Assembly (NCBI GenBank): GCA_003233115.1
Contig: QIKV01000082.1
Location: forward strand, 1 to 45,621
Origin: Oceanospirillales bacterium
Lineage (GTDB): Bacteria; Pseudomonadota; Gammaproteobacteria; Xanthomonadales; SZUA-36
DNA length: 45,621 nucleotides
Direction of reading: 5' to 3'
Shown here: one piece after another, positions 8,072 to 18,150 of the stretch
How the letters are laid out: the number at the start of each line of letters is the position of its first letter
Position numbering within the stretch: position 1 is the stretch's first letter
The notes under the pieces: model-generated
The model's input: only the letters and a program-made list of their open reading frames with translations
The model's database searches: none
Told to the model about the DNA's origin: nothing
Program-made: the position numbers and the translations under genes

Positions 8072-9165
8072 AATCATTACAACGGGTGCTTGCCATCGTC
8101 TGGAAAGAAGTCCGCCAGTTACGTCGTGACCGGCTGACCTTTGGCATGATAGTCGGTATCCCCGTTCTCCAGTTGTTGCTGTTTGGCTATGCGATCAACA
8201 TGGATGTGCGCGATCTGGACGCGGCCGTCGCTGACATGTCAGGTACCTCAGCTTCCCGCCAGATAGTGATGGATATGGCACAAACTCAGATTATAAAAAT
8301 GGTCGCCCAGGCCGCTGATGCCGAGGAACTGCGGCAATTGTTACGCCGGGGGGAAATTAACGTGGGTATTTACATTCCACCGGATTTTGACCGTCGCCTG
8401 CAACAAGCCGACCGTTCCGCGATGCAGTTGCTGGTAGACGGCTCCGATACCGTGGTACAGGGTGCCGCCGCCCAACTCGCGCAGGTGGTACAGCGGTCCA
8501 GAACATCCCCCTATAATGACCGGCCACCCGTAATGGAAGTCCGGACTTACTACAACCCTGAACGGCGCTCACCGGTTAACACCGTACCGGGGCTGATCGG
8601 TGTCATACTGACCATGACCATGATACTGTTCACCGCTGTGGCCATTGTCCGGGAGCGTGAACGCGGCAACCTGGAACTGCTGATAACCACGCCGGTGAAA
8701 ATACCGGAACTGATGCTGGCCAAAATTACACCTTATGTTCTGATCGGCCTGGCGCAGGCCGGCCTGATCTTGCTGCTCGGTTATTATCTTTTCGAAGTAC
8801 CCATGCGTGGTACCCTGCTGGATACGTTCGTAGTGACATTGGTGTTTATTGTTACCAACCTGGCGCTCGGACTGGTTATATCCACGTTTGCGAGTACCCA
8901 GTTCCAGGCCATGCAACTGGCATTCTTTGTGTTGCTGCCGTCCATCCTGCTGTCCGGCTTCATGTTTCCATTTGCAGGCATGCCGCACCTGGCACAGATA
9001 ATTGCAGAATTTTTACCCCTGACACATTTCATTCGGGTGATTCGAGGTGTTGTTTTGCGGGGTGCCAGCCTGCAGGAACTTGTGGGGGAATTAATGATCC
9101 TCGGACTATTCATTGTCGTGCTGATGACGCTGGCAATCATGCGTTTCAGCAAGCGGTTGGACTAA
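8068..9165 (+). CDS. ABC-2 type permease (YbhS/YbhR-like)
   Basis: A 365-residue inner-membrane protein in the ABC-2 topology: one membrane segment near the N-terminus (about 24-44), a periplasmic domain of about 130 residues, and five membrane segments in the C-terminal half (from about 172). The conserved ABC-2 signature region is visible (ERERGNLELLITTPVKIPEL). It has a 4-nt overlap with the ATPase gene. E. coli has two permeases (YbhS and YbhR); here only one is present, so it probably homodimerises. It is followed by a strong bidirectional terminator. Confidence 0.92.
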   Translation: MKSLQRVLAIVWKEVRQLRRDRLTFGMIVGIPVLQLLLFGYAINMDVRDLDAAVADMSGTSASRQIVMDMAQTQIIKMVAQAADAEELRQLLRRGEINVGIYIPPDFDRRLQQADRSAMQLLVDGSDTVVQGAAAQLAQVVQRSRTSPYNDRPPVMEVRTYYNPERRSPVNTVPGLIGVILTMTMILFTAVAIVRERERGNLELLITTPVKIPELMLAKITPYVLIGLAQAGLILLLGYYLFEVPMRGTLLDTFVVTLVFIVTNLALGLVISTFASTQFQAMQLAFFVLLPSILLSGFMFPFAGMPHLAQIIAEFLPLTHFIRVIRGVVLRGASLQELVGELMILGLFIVVLMTLAIMRFSKRLD

Positions 9166-9185
9166 CAATTAACACCATAGAAAAA

Positions 9186-9207
9186 GGCGCGATCAAATGA
9201 TCGCGCC
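9186..9207. terminator. Bidirectional intrinsic terminator
   Basis: A perfect 10-bp stem (GGCGCGATCA / TGATCGCGCC) with a 2-base apparent loop is preceded by AAAAA and followed by a T-rich stretch. It lies between the convergent permease and TonB-receptor genes and probably ends both transcripts. Confidence 0.8.
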
Positions 9208-9234
9208 TCTGTTTCTAAAGCCTCAAGCAGGCAC

Positions 9235-11745
9235 TTACCAGCTATAGGTACCCTTCAGATACCAGGCCCCGCCTTCGTAGTTGGCGGCGCTGCGGCGTGG
9301 GTACTGCAAACCAACGCTGAGGCGATTGGCATTCGGTGGGCCAATCGTATCGACGAAGCTGTTGAAGATATTAACCCCACCGACAGCAAGCCGGACGTGG
9401 TCGGTCATCTGGAAGCCCAGCTCTGTGTCAAAATAGATGGTTTGACCAATCTTGGCGCTGGGGTTGACAGCGGCATGAATGCGACCACGCTCATCCCAAT
9501 GCGTACCGTAGTAGTTTGCCCGTACCAACAAGTTCCACTTATCCGAAAAGTAAGTATTGGCGGTCAATACAAAACGGTGATTCGGGTAGTTGTTCTCGAT
9601 GTCTTCTACCAGACCATCATTGACAGGATTAACTCCGTTAACCTGCTTCTGGCCGGTAACAGCAATCTCATTATAGCTATACGCGAACGTCCAGACCGTA
9701 TTGGCGCCACCAGACCACTCTGTATTCGAATTCATTACGACATCGACACCCCGATACCTCACGCTCAATGCGTTCGTGTAAAACGAAATGGAAGCGGCCG
9801 GGCCCAGGCCGGTACTGGGTACCGGGATATCACCCGTACGATAAATACGGTCACTGACTGAAATCTGGTATACATCAACGGTCAGCGTTGTGGTCTCAAA
9901 CAGTTCAGAGGTAAAACCAAAGCTGTAGTTGATCGAGGTTTCTTCTGTGAGTGCGGTTCCGCCCACTGCCGCTACACGCGGGTCAGTGGAAGGTACCAAA
10001 CCCTCTTCAACCTGCAGGCCGGTGGTGCCATCGAATGTCGTGATGGTTGTACGTACGTTGGCCTGTCCAGGCGTCGGTGCGTGGAAACCGGTTGATGCAG
10101 CGCCGCGGAGCGCGAAGCTGTCATTGATCCGGTAGCGCCCGGCAATCTTATAGTTAAGCGTCTTGCCAAAATCAGAGAAGTCCTCATAACGCAAGGCATA
10201 CTGCAACAGAAATGCATCACTGACGTCCTGCTCCAAATCTGCATACAGGGCCGTGTTGTAACGGGAGAACGAACCGGAATCCTGAGGTGTGATTCCTTTG
10301 AAACCGCTGGAACCCGGACCCAGATATGCATTGGGCTCACCTGCTTTCACGGTATAGGTCTCTTCGCGCCATTCTGCACCATAGGCAAGGTTGACGGCAT
10401 CGGTGACCGCGTAGGCGAAATCAGCATTCAGGTTTAATTCTGCCTGCTTGTATCCACCCACATCAAAATCCATTTGCGGGATATTTCCGGCATCATCCAG
10501 ACCGAGTGCCGGGTTGACTGTGTTGTTCAGAAAATAGTCCAGTTTGTTTCTGCCGTAACCGACACTGAAGTCATAGGTCATACCGCTTGAAAACTCGCCC
10601 TTGGCCCCGGCGACGATAGAAACATCATCCTGGGCACCATCAAGAAATGGCGTGAACCCGGCCGGCAGTCCGGTATAACCCATGGCACGCAAAGGTGCGA
10701 GGCTTGAATGGTTCGGGTTACGATAAAAGAAGCGATAACGACCGTCGGTGTTCGCATAGCTGACCCACAGGTAAGCGTGTGCGGTGTCACTGATGTCGTA
10801 GCCGGAATTCATGAAGAACCGGGTTCCACTGGTTTCCGGGCGACCCCAGGTCTGCAACAGTGGCGCGTCACCAAACGGTGTATCTGCGCCAATTAGAGCG
10901 GGATCAACGCCCGCAGCGAGCAATTTTGCAACGTCAGCAGTTCTTTGTATACCGCGGGACAGGGCCTGGTTGTCGACGTACTCCAGGCTCAAGTTGATAA
11001 ACCCGCTGTCGCCAAGGCTGAAACCGGCATTTGCTGCGAATTTGCCAGCGTATTCGCCTTCATAATATTGCCCATATCGCAGTATGAACTCTCCGCCTTC
11101 GTTGTCATCTTTCATGATGAAGTTAATCACGCCGGCAATTGCATCCGAACCATACTGTGATGCGGCACCGTCGCGCAGGACTTCAACCCGCTTAACAGCG
11201 ATACCGGGAAGCATTCCAATATCCACGCCGTGCGCGCCGTTACCGGCGGCCGGAGCAAAAAACTGCACCAGGGCAGAACGATGTCTGCGCTTGCCGTTCA
11301 CCAGTATAAGCACCTGATCAGGTGCGGTGCCTCGCAATGACGTCGGGCGCACAAAAGCGCTGCCGTCACCGGTGGCTGGAGTTGCGGTATAGGACGGCAC
11401 CAGGTTTTTCAGGTTGTCCGTAAGATCCGCCGTTCCGGCAAAGGCGGTGAATTCCCTGCCGGAGAGCACATCAACCGGCACCGGAGAGTCTGCGGCAGAG
11501 CGCGGCTTGATGCTACGCGTGCCGGTGGTAATAACTTCTTCCAGCACAGTATCGTTATCTTCCGGCTGTTCGGCATCACTTGACTGGCTCAGCTTCGTGA
11601 CCCTGGCTTGCTCGGTCTTCTGTGCATCTTTGACTTTCTGCGCGCTCCCGGCTTGCGCCGTATCTGCGGCCAGTATTGGCGTGGAAAACGCCAATGACAG
11701 GGCCACGGTATAAAAGCCCGTCAACATCTTACTGTTAATCTTCAC
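9235..11745 (-). CDS. TonB-dependent outer-membrane receptor
   Basis: An outer-membrane transporter of about 836 residues: signal peptide, a charged linker, a plug domain (VITTGTRSIKPRSAADSPVP, then LRGTAPDQVLILVNGKRRHR and VEVLRDGAASQYGSDAIAGV) and a 22-strand-type barrel ending in YLKGTYSW with a terminal aromatic residue. An upstream GTG at 11763 would lie inside the ribosome site, so the start is taken at the second GTG (11745), ten bases after GGGAGG. Sequence type resembles receptors for organic substrates with a long plug more than classical siderophore receptors, but the ligand cannot be told. It stands alone; the divergent neighbour is a CMD-family gene. Confidence 0.92.
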   Translation of the reverse strand: MKINSKMLTGFYTVALSLAFSTPILAADTAQAGSAQKVKDAQKTEQARVTKLSQSSDAEQPEDNDTVLEEVITTGTRSIKPRSAADSPVPVDVLSGREFTAFAGTADLTDNLKNLVPSYTATPATGDGSAFVRPTSLRGTAPDQVLILVNGKRRHRSALVQFFAPAAGNGAHGVDIGMLPGIAVKRVEVLRDGAASQYGSDAIAGVINFIMKDDNEGGEFILRYGQYYEGEYAGKFAANAGFSLGDSGFINLSLEYVDNQALSRGIQRTADVAKLLAAGVDPALIGADTPFGDAPLLQTWGRPETSGTRFFMNSGYDISDTAHAYLWVSYANTDGRYRFFYRNPNHSSLAPLRAMGYTGLPAGFTPFLDGAQDDVSIVAGAKGEFSSGMTYDFSVGYGRNKLDYFLNNTVNPALGLDDAGNIPQMDFDVGGYKQAELNLNADFAYAVTDAVNLAYGAEWREETYTVKAGEPNAYLGPGSSGFKGITPQDSGSFSRYNTALYADLEQDVSDAFLLQYALRYEDFSDFGKTLNYKIAGRYRINDSFALRGAASTGFHAPTPGQANVRTTITTFDGTTGLQVEEGLVPSTDPRVAAVGGTALTEETSINYSFGFTSELFETTTLTVDVYQISVSDRIYRTGDIPVPSTGLGPAASISFYTNALSVRYRGVDVVMNSNTEWSGGANTVWTFAYSYNEIAVTGQKQVNGVNPVNDGLVEDIENNYPNHRFVLTANTYFSDKWNLLVRANYYGTHWDERGRIHAAVNPSAKIGQTIYFDTELGFQMTDHVRLAVGGVNIFNSFVDTIGPPNANRLSVGLQYPRRSAANYEGGAWYLKGTYSW

Positions 11746-11981
11746 TTTATTAAAACCTCCCACCTAACATGAACAGCCCATCACCGGTCCGGCTTTAGAA
11801 TTGCCGTAAAACTGATGAACATTGGCTGACTTTGAAGAAACCACAAAAAATATGGTTATGTTAAAATTTTGTTGTCGGCAAGCATAGCACACCTGAAAAG
11901 CAAATTTGCATAAGAATCTTACTTAAAATTCTTAGGAACTATGGCTGGTTTTTTAGCAATATCATAGCCTGGAGAAACGAA

Positions 11982-12488
11982 ATGCAGCCTCTCAACCCGG
12001 AAAACTGGCCCGCTGAACTGAATGAGATCCAATCTTTCCTTGGCGTTCCTTTAAATATCCAGTGCATGATGGCACACCATCCGGCCCTGCTGAAAGCATG
12101 GATGCCATTCCGAAATCACGTAATCGCCCATAGTGCATTATCGGCAAGACAACGTGAGTTGCTGATCCTGCGTACAGCACATAATTGCAAGGCAGATTAC
12201 GAGTGGCATCATCATGTAAAACGTGGCCTGCTGGCCGGTTTGGCCAGGGTAGAGATTGATCGGGTCCGGGCGGGTGCTGCTGCTGCAGGCTGGCAGGCGG
12301 ATGAAGCGGCCCTGCTGGCTGCTGCAGATGATTGCCACGATAATTTATGCATCACAGACAATACGCTTACAGAAGTGCGTCAGCATTTCAGTGCGCAGCA
12401 ACAACTCGATATCATCGTGACGGTTGGCATGTATATGACCCTGGCATTGATCATCAAGACCTGGGACGTGCCGATGGAGGACCACTGA
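11982..12488 (+). CDS. Carboxymuconolactone decarboxylase (CMD/AhpD-like) family protein
   Basis: A 168-residue cytosolic helical protein. The core around 58-80 (RELLILRTAHNCKADYEWHH) has the CMD-family pattern with one Cys (C69), Glu (E74) and adjacent His residues (H76-78). AhpD-type enzymes have a CxxC pair; this has only one Cys there, so it resembles the CMD-like group of unknown, possibly hydroperoxide- or lactone-related, activity. A good ribosome site (GGAG, 7-base spacing) precedes the ATG. It is divergent from the TonB receptor and convergent with the aminotransferase gene. Confidence 0.8.
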   Translation: MQPLNPENWPAELNEIQSFLGVPLNIQCMMAHHPALLKAWMPFRNHVIAHSALSARQRELLILRTAHNCKADYEWHHHVKRGLLAGLARVEIDRVRAGAAAAGWQADEAALLAAADDCHDNLCITDNTLTEVRQHFSAQQQLDIIVTVGMYMTLALIIKTWDVPMEDH

Positions 12489-12509
12489 TTCAATGTTGCA
12501 GCCGGGGTT

Positions 12510-13850
12510 TTATACGAAGCTCACCTGCTGCAGTGTTTTTTCCAGCTTGGAAACCAGTTCATCAATATGCTGTGGTTGATAGATAAACGGAGGCGCCAGC
12601 AGGATGTGGGCACCATCATCCCCACCCGCTGTACCACCGCCCGGGTAGCAGATCAGCCCATTTTCCATGGCGGCCGTACGTAGGGCACCAGGCAAGCCGA
12701 GTTCCCTGCGGATACCTGATTTGGTGGCACGATCTTCGACCAGTTCGATCCCGATTAGCAGGCCGCGACCGCGAATATCTCCAACGTAAGCATGCCCCGC
12801 AAATACCTCCCGCAAGCGATTTCTTAATAATTCACCGGTGTTCCTGACAGCTTCCAACAGGTGCTCCTCTTCCAGAACCTGCATCACTGCAAGGCCCGCG
12901 GCCGCCACTGTGGCATGCCCGACATAGGAGTGGCCATGCGCAAACGCACCGAACGCATCAACGATTCCCGCGTGGATGAAACCCCGTGCGATGGCGGCAC
13001 CAATAGGCTGATAACCCCCTCCCAACCCCTTGGCAAGGGTAACGATATCAGGTGTCACCCCCTCCTGTTCAAAAGCAAAGTAGGTACCGGATCGCCCGCA
13101 ACCGGCCATCACTTCGTCCAGGATCAGCAACACATTGTGGCGGTCGCAGATATCCCGGATGGTCCGAAAATAACCCTCAACAGCCGGCACCGCACCCAGC
13201 GTAGCACCCACAATTGATTCAGCTATGAAAGCCGAAACGTTTTCGGCACCGGCGGATAAAATCGCATCTTCAAGCGTGCCGGCAACCCTTGCGCCGTATT
13301 CGCGTTCAGATTCGTCTGCCCGCCGGTGGCGATATTCATAGCAGGGATCAACTTTTGGCCAGTCGTGTAGCAAGGGGCCATAGACCTTACGCCGCGCCAG
13401 GTTCCCGGAGGCCGATAGTGCCCCCAGCGTATTGCCGTGGTAGCTTTGCCGGCGACTGATCACCAGGTACTTCTTATCAAAGCCCTGTGATAACCAGTAT
13501 TGGCGCGCCAGCTTGATCGCGGTTTCATTCGCCTCTGAACCACCCGACAGAAAATAAACCCGCGCATCACGCTTATCGGCATGGCCCGCATCAAAACGGG
13601 CAGCCAGCTTTTCTGCCAGTTCTTCCTGGGGCTGATTGGTAAAAAACATCGTGTGGGCGAAGGCCAGCTTTTCGGCCTGCGCCTTGATGGCATCAATAAC
13701 AACCCGGTTACCATGCCCAAGGCAGGAAATAGCCGCCCCGCCGCTGCCGTCAAGATACTGTTTGCCGTCCGCATCGTAGAGATAGACACCTTCACCGCGC
13801 ACGACCATCGGGTAGTCCTGTAACGGGTTTCGATAGAAGACGCTTCCCAT
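12510..13850 (-). CDS. Class III PLP-dependent aminotransferase
   Basis: A 446-residue fold-type I enzyme: SGGSEANE (102-109), aromatic stacking region RQSYHGNTLGA (~134-144), Asp of LILDEVMAGCGRSG (D245) and the Schiff-base Lys in TLAKGLGGGYQPIGA (K274). The order fits omega-amino-acid:pyruvate or related transaminases; exact substrate not determinable. GGAGGAAAC precedes the ATG. It lies 26 bases after a DAACS symporter gene on the same strand, so the pair probably imports an acidic amino acid or dicarboxylate and processes it. Could equally be a beta-alanine, 4-aminobutyrate or diamine aminotransferase. Confidence 0.88.
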   Translation of the reverse strand: MGSVFYRNPLQDYPMVVRGEGVYLYDADGKQYLDGSGGAAISCLGHGNRVVIDAIKAQAEKLAFAHTMFFTNQPQEELAEKLAARFDAGHADKRDARVYFLSGGSEANETAIKLARQYWLSQGFDKKYLVISRRQSYHGNTLGALSASGNLARRKVYGPLLHDWPKVDPCYEYRHRRADESEREYGARVAGTLEDAILSAGAENVSAFIAESIVGATLGAVPAVEGYFRTIRDICDRHNVLLILDEVMAGCGRSGTYFAFEQEGVTPDIVTLAKGLGGGYQPIGAAIARGFIHAGIVDAFGAFAHGHSYVGHATVAAAGLAVMQVLEEEHLLEAVRNTGELLRNRLREVFAGHAYVGDIRGRGLLIGIELVEDRATKSGIRRELGLPGALRTAAMENGLICYPGGGTAGGDDGAHILLAPPFIYQPQHIDELVSKLEKTLQQVSFV

Positions 13851-13876
13851 GTTTCCTCCGCAACGATCTGTCGCCG

Positions 13877-15181
13877 TCAGGCTGCTTGTGCTTGTTTCGC
13901 CGACGCCCGCGTTTCGGCTGCGTCCACCAGCACAGCCACGGCGGCGTCACCGGTTACATTGGTCGCTGTTCGCACCATGTCCAGGATCCGGTCAACACCC
14001 AGAATGAGCGCAATACCCGAGGACGGTACGCCGACGGATTCAAGTACGATAACCAGCATGACGATGCCGGCCGCCGGCACGGGTGCTGTACCGATTGAAG
14101 CCAGCAATGCGGTCAGCACAATGGTCAACTGGGCGGTCAGATTCAGATCCATACCCAGTGCCTGGGCGATAAATACCGTGGCTACGCCCTGGTAGAGTGC
14201 CGTTCCATCCAGGTTGATGGTTGCACCCAGTGGCAGCACGAATGATGCAACTTCGTTTTTGACACCCAGGTTCTCTTCAACGCACTCCATTGTCACCGGC
14301 AGTGTCGCCGCGCTCGAACTGGTGGAAAATGCCAGCAGTTGTGCCGGCGCAATACCTTTGTAGAATTCCTTCAGGGTGAAGCGGGTAAAAAAGTGCACAA
14401 TGGTGGTGTAAACCAGCAACACATGCACCAGCAAGCCAAGTATAACAACCAGTGTATAGAAGCCCAGAGAACTCAGCAGGCTCAGTACCGATTCAATGTT
14501 ATTGCCCGCCACCGCGGTAATCGTACCGGCAATTAATGCAAACACACCGATCGGAGCAATCACCATGATCAGATCAACCATCTTGATGATGATGTCATTG
14601 AGGCCCTGGACAAATGACTTGACCACCCGGGTATGTTCATTGGGGATCAAAATCAGGGAGACACCGAAAAACAGGGCAAAAAACACCACCTGCAGCATGC
14701 GCCGGTTCTCGCTGAAAGCAGCCACAATATTCTGCGGTACGATGTCAACCAGTGGTTGCAAAGGCCCCCTGTCTTTGACTTTTTCTATGGTCGCAGCACG
14801 TCCTTTCACCTCCTTGACGTAAGACGCCTGCAGATCAGCGCTCACTGCCGGTGGAATGGATTTGCCGGGCTGCAGCACATTGACCACCACCAGGCCGATG
14901 GTGATGGCGAAGACCGTGGTCAACAGGTAGATACCAATGGTTCTGCCACCCATGCGTGATAACTTGCTGACATCGGCGAGCGAAGCAACACCGGTCACCA
15001 GCGAAGCAAACACCAGTGGCATCGCAATCAGCTTCAGTAAATTAACAAACAAGGTACCAAAGGGTGTGATCCAGTCGCTGGTAAAGCCACTTAGTTGATT
15101 GACCGCTGCAAAGATACCAAACAGCGCACCGGCAACCAGACCGATAATGATTTGCCAGTGGAGTTTCATTTTCAATTTCAT
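13877..15181 (-). CDS. Dicarboxylate/amino acid:cation symporter (DAACS family)
   Basis: About 434 residues with eight membrane segments and re-entrant hairpins. Family signatures are visible: the serine-rich hairpin AFSTSSSAATLPVTMECVEE, the PLGATINLDGTALYQG motif in helix 7 and the LASIGTAPVPAAGIVML hairpin. It imports glutamate, aspartate or C4-dicarboxylates with Na+ or H+. A longer frame reaches to 15250 but the ATG at 15181, preceded by AAAGG, gives the normal family N-terminus (MKLKMKLHWQIIIGLVAG). First gene of a probable operon with the class III aminotransferase. Some relatives take small neutral amino acids, so substrate is uncertain. Confidence 0.9.
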   Translation of the reverse strand: MKLKMKLHWQIIIGLVAGALFGIFAAVNQLSGFTSDWITPFGTLFVNLLKLIAMPLVFASLVTGVASLADVSKLSRMGGRTIGIYLLTTVFAITIGLVVVNVLQPGKSIPPAVSADLQASYVKEVKGRAATIEKVKDRGPLQPLVDIVPQNIVAAFSENRRMLQVVFFALFFGVSLILIPNEHTRVVKSFVQGLNDIIIKMVDLIMVIAPIGVFALIAGTITAVAGNNIESVLSLLSSLGFYTLVVILGLLVHVLLVYTTIVHFFTRFTLKEFYKGIAPAQLLAFSTSSSAATLPVTMECVEENLGVKNEVASFVLPLGATINLDGTALYQGVATVFIAQALGMDLNLTAQLTIVLTALLASIGTAPVPAAGIVMLVIVLESVGVPSSGIALILGVDRILDMVRTATNVTGDAAVAVLVDAAETRASAKQAQAA

Positions 15182-15327
15182 TTTTATACCTTTATATTTC
15201 AGGCCGACCAACTGCGTTGGCGAATAATGCCATAATTCAAAGGATGACACTCCATCTAAACTGATCGTGTAGTGTCGTATTCTGTTCGGAACTTAAACCA
15301 GAGCAAAAAGTAAGAGGAGTATGGCCA

Positions 15328-15606
15328 ATGAAAATTGTTGCAGACATGAGTTTATACCCGCTGAAAGACGGGCCGATTCCCACCATCATAGCTTTCATCA
15401 AAACCTTACGACGACAGGATGGAATCGAAATCGTTACCAATCAACTTGGCACCCAGCTTCGTGGTGAATTTGAAGCTGTGACCCATGCCATCAATCACTG
15501 CATGCGTCAGGCCATGCAGGCGCCGAACACGGTGGTACTGGTGGTCAAATATCTGAATATCGATGCCGAGATCAACCGTGTACCCAGCCTGACACCACCG
15601 GACTGA
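15328..15606 (+). CDS. YkoF/MTH1187-like (UPF0045) small protein
   Basis: A 92-residue cytosolic protein. MKIVADMSLYPLKDGPIP and GIEIVTNQLGTQLRGEFEAV fit the ferredoxin-like fold of the MTH1187/YkoF family, members of which bind thiamine or its pyrimidine precursor. GAGGAG with nine-base spacing supports this start; an ATG eight bases earlier is out of frame. It is divergent from the symporter and convergent with the DUF5916 gene, with only two bases between the ends. No thiamine gene is nearby, so the ligand is unsettled. Confidence 0.7.
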   Translation: MKIVADMSLYPLKDGPIPTIIAFIKTLRRQDGIEIVTNQLGTQLRGEFEAVTHAINHCMRQAMQAPNTVVLVVKYLNIDAEINRVPSLTPPD

Positions 15607-15608
15607 GC

Positions 15609-17870
15609 CTACATCCTGAACGTCCAGCGCAATTTGGCCACCAACTGGTCACCCGTTGTTTGTAAATCAAGCAGGTCGCCATCGCCGAAAAGCCGTTGCC
15701 AGTCACGATTCCAGACGATGAAAAGATCGTTGCCGGGCTTAATGGTCCAGCGAAAACGCGTATTGGCCCCGACTGCATGGGATTCTGAACTATATTGAAT
15801 ATTGCTGGAAAGGATCAGGTCAGGTGTAAAGGCATAGACGATGTTAACGCGCCCCACATCGAGGGTAAAATCCCCTTCGGGAAGCTGCCCGATACTATGT
15901 TCCCAACCAATCTTCAGTCGCAAGTGGCCGGCCGGTGTGGCGTAACTGGCGAATGCTTTCATCTGGGTCAGCCTGCCGGTGAAAAAATTGCCAAACCAAA
16001 CCCTGCTGCCTATGCGCCAGGCGCGGTGGCTGGACGACTCCACCTGAGCGCCGTAGCGGATGTAATTATAACTGCCGACCGGGATTCTCACGCCATCGGC
16101 AATCTCAAACGGCTCATCAAGGCGTTCAAAACTCGGCATGAGATTAACCTCAAATTGATCACCTGACTGGGTGTTTACATTGAGTGGTGCCGTAAATATC
16201 CGCCACGACTCAGCGCGACCATTGGCATCCTCGATATATCTCGGGTAAACCTCAAAGAAAAACTGCCGTACCCAGGCAAAGGTTCCGCTCTTTGGACGCG
16301 GTTGATAAACTATACCACCCGAATACCAGCGGGTACCGGGGCGCGGCAGGAAGCCCAGGGCCGGATCAAGATTGCTGCCAAAATCCTTGACCTTAAGGGT
16401 GATACCCCAGAGGTCATTGGGAAAATCGACGATGAAACCCCAACCCATGTTCTGACCGGTGTTCTGACGGGTATCCCTGTCGCTGGGAATATCGCCATAA
16501 CTGGCAGCAGCCCAACCGCCGATTGCAAAATTCTTGTTACCACGAAATCTGGAGGTACGCCACAGTACATCCACTCCGCCGAGTGTATTGTCGCGTATGC
16601 CCTCCGGGTCACCGTGGGTGCCGATTGCACCTATGGTCAGGTTCTCATTGACGTCATAGGTAACACGCGCCGAGTAAAGTGTGGTTTTACCGGTAACATC
16701 GGTTTCTTCTGCAGCCACTGCCAGACCCGCCAGTTGCCATGATCCAATACGGCCGAGTAGCTTGACGCCCCCTGGGAGCGCTATTTTCTCGCCGTTAAAC
16801 AGGCCAATCCGACGCGAGAAAAAGGGGATAAAATCGTTGTCCGTACCGGGTCCGAAATTAAAAATATTTGATCCTTCGAGAAAAAACGAACGCTTTTCCG
16901 GGAAAAATAACGGAAACCTCGTGAGGTTGGCGCGAAGGGTATCCACTTCGGTCTCGGCGAAATCCGGGTTGACGGTCAGATAACCGCTGAGATCACCACT
17001 GAAATTCCAGGTCAGGTTACCACCAACCTCGACATTGCTGGACTGTGTGGCATTTGCATAATTTTTTTCTGCACTTGCCAGGCCATAGGGACTTATCGAC
17101 AAGCCCTTGCCCTGACGCAAGCCTCCGATGCCACTCAATTGTCCGGCACGCTGCAGGTCGATGAAACTTGCATCAAGACTGATACCGCTCCAGCGCAGGT
17201 TGGTCTGTATGCGTGCAATATAGCGCTGAACATTGAAACTCCAGTGATCCTGCCCCCAATGGAAGCGCAGCGTTTGCGCCGGGATGCGTATTTCAGCGGT
17301 CCAACCCGTGGCTGTAAGCTGCGTTGCCGCATCCCAGATTCCATCCCAGTCAGCAGACAGGTCTTGCGGGCCGGAAACCAGTCCGTCGAACCGTGCGCCC
17401 GCAGCATTGACCTTGAAATAGTAGCCGCGACGCCCGGCAGATGTGGGGTCAAGGATCACGGCTACGGAATCATCACCCGCCATGTCGCCATCACGTTGCA
17501 TGGAGTGGATGGCAATAGCGGCAGGCTCAGGGTCATGAGAGATAAAGCCGATATAGATCGCACTGCTGTCCACCAGTATCCGCACCTCGGTGGTAAACGG
17601 AGTTGGTTGGCCGGGCAGTGGGTCCTGTTGAACCAGGTCCGTAATCACACCCGCCCGTTGCCAGGCAGGCTCATCGAGCAATCCGTCAAGATGAATGTCC
17701 TGTTTGCTGCCATCCTGATTAGTGATTATTCCAGCTGTTACCGTGGGTGTCTCCGCCTGAAACGTCAATTGTGGTGCCGACATCACCGTAGCGGGAATGG
17801 TAATGGCCAGCATCAGTGCGCACACGTACACCAACAGCGAAACCCGGGACATTCTGAAACAGTTGACCAT
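15609..17870 (-). CDS. Exported CBM9-like / DUF5916 outer-membrane protein
   Basis: A 753-residue exported protein: signal peptide (about 1-31), a CBM9-like beta-sandwich domain (about 55-240; IHLDGLLDEPAWQRAG, then VDSSAIYIGFISHDPEP and DDSVAVILDP) and a DUF5916 region (about 250-753). The latter includes PDFAETEVDTLRANLTRFPL and FFPEKRSFFLEGSNIFNFG, a block strongly conserved in this family, and alternating beta strands ending in LRWTFRM, a typical outer-membrane barrel end. Function is not established; members often occur with peptidase or amidohydrolase genes, and here a divergent amidohydrolase lies on the other side of the 280-nt gap. Confidence 0.85.
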   Translation of the reverse strand: MVNCFRMSRVSLLVYVCALMLAITIPATVMSAPQLTFQAETPTVTAGIITNQDGSKQDIHLDGLLDEPAWQRAGVITDLVQQDPLPGQPTPFTTEVRILVDSSAIYIGFISHDPEPAAIAIHSMQRDGDMAGDDSVAVILDPTSAGRRGYYFKVNAAGARFDGLVSGPQDLSADWDGIWDAATQLTATGWTAEIRIPAQTLRFHWGQDHWSFNVQRYIARIQTNLRWSGISLDASFIDLQRAGQLSGIGGLRQGKGLSISPYGLASAEKNYANATQSSNVEVGGNLTWNFSGDLSGYLTVNPDFAETEVDTLRANLTRFPLFFPEKRSFFLEGSNIFNFGPGTDNDFIPFFSRRIGLFNGEKIALPGGVKLLGRIGSWQLAGLAVAAEETDVTGKTTLYSARVTYDVNENLTIGAIGTHGDPEGIRDNTLGGVDVLWRTSRFRGNKNFAIGGWAAASYGDIPSDRDTRQNTGQNMGWGFIVDFPNDLWGITLKVKDFGSNLDPALGFLPRPGTRWYSGGIVYQPRPKSGTFAWVRQFFFEVYPRYIEDANGRAESWRIFTAPLNVNTQSGDQFEVNLMPSFERLDEPFEIADGVRIPVGSYNYIRYGAQVESSSHRAWRIGSRVWFGNFFTGRLTQMKAFASYATPAGHLRLKIGWEHSIGQLPEGDFTLDVGRVNIVYAFTPDLILSSNIQYSSESHAVGANTRFRWTIKPGNDLFIVWNRDWQRLFGDGDLLDLQTTGDQLVAKLRWTFRM

Positions 17871-18150
17871 TGGTTTGATTCCCAGCGATAGGGGCTGTTT
17901 TTGTAACAGGGAACCCTTTCTGACTTGACAAAAAATCGCAGGATTGGAGTGATAATTTTACCAGAAATTCATCTGGGTCAGAGGGGTAATCTACAAATTA
18001 TAACCACCCGGCACTCTGGAGCGGCTAACGCCTGCGGCTTTCCCAGGCGGTCTGCGCCAGGCTGGCTTTTACTGCGCCTTTACTGCGGTAGTATCTACGA
18101 TGCCGTGTACAATTCAAGCCAGCTCACCCCTGGAAGTAAACGGTAACCCC

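Noticed and set aside
9397-9861. A 154-residue frame antisense to the TonB receptor
   Set aside because: It lies inside a well-supported gene on the other strand, with no known motif or ribosome site.
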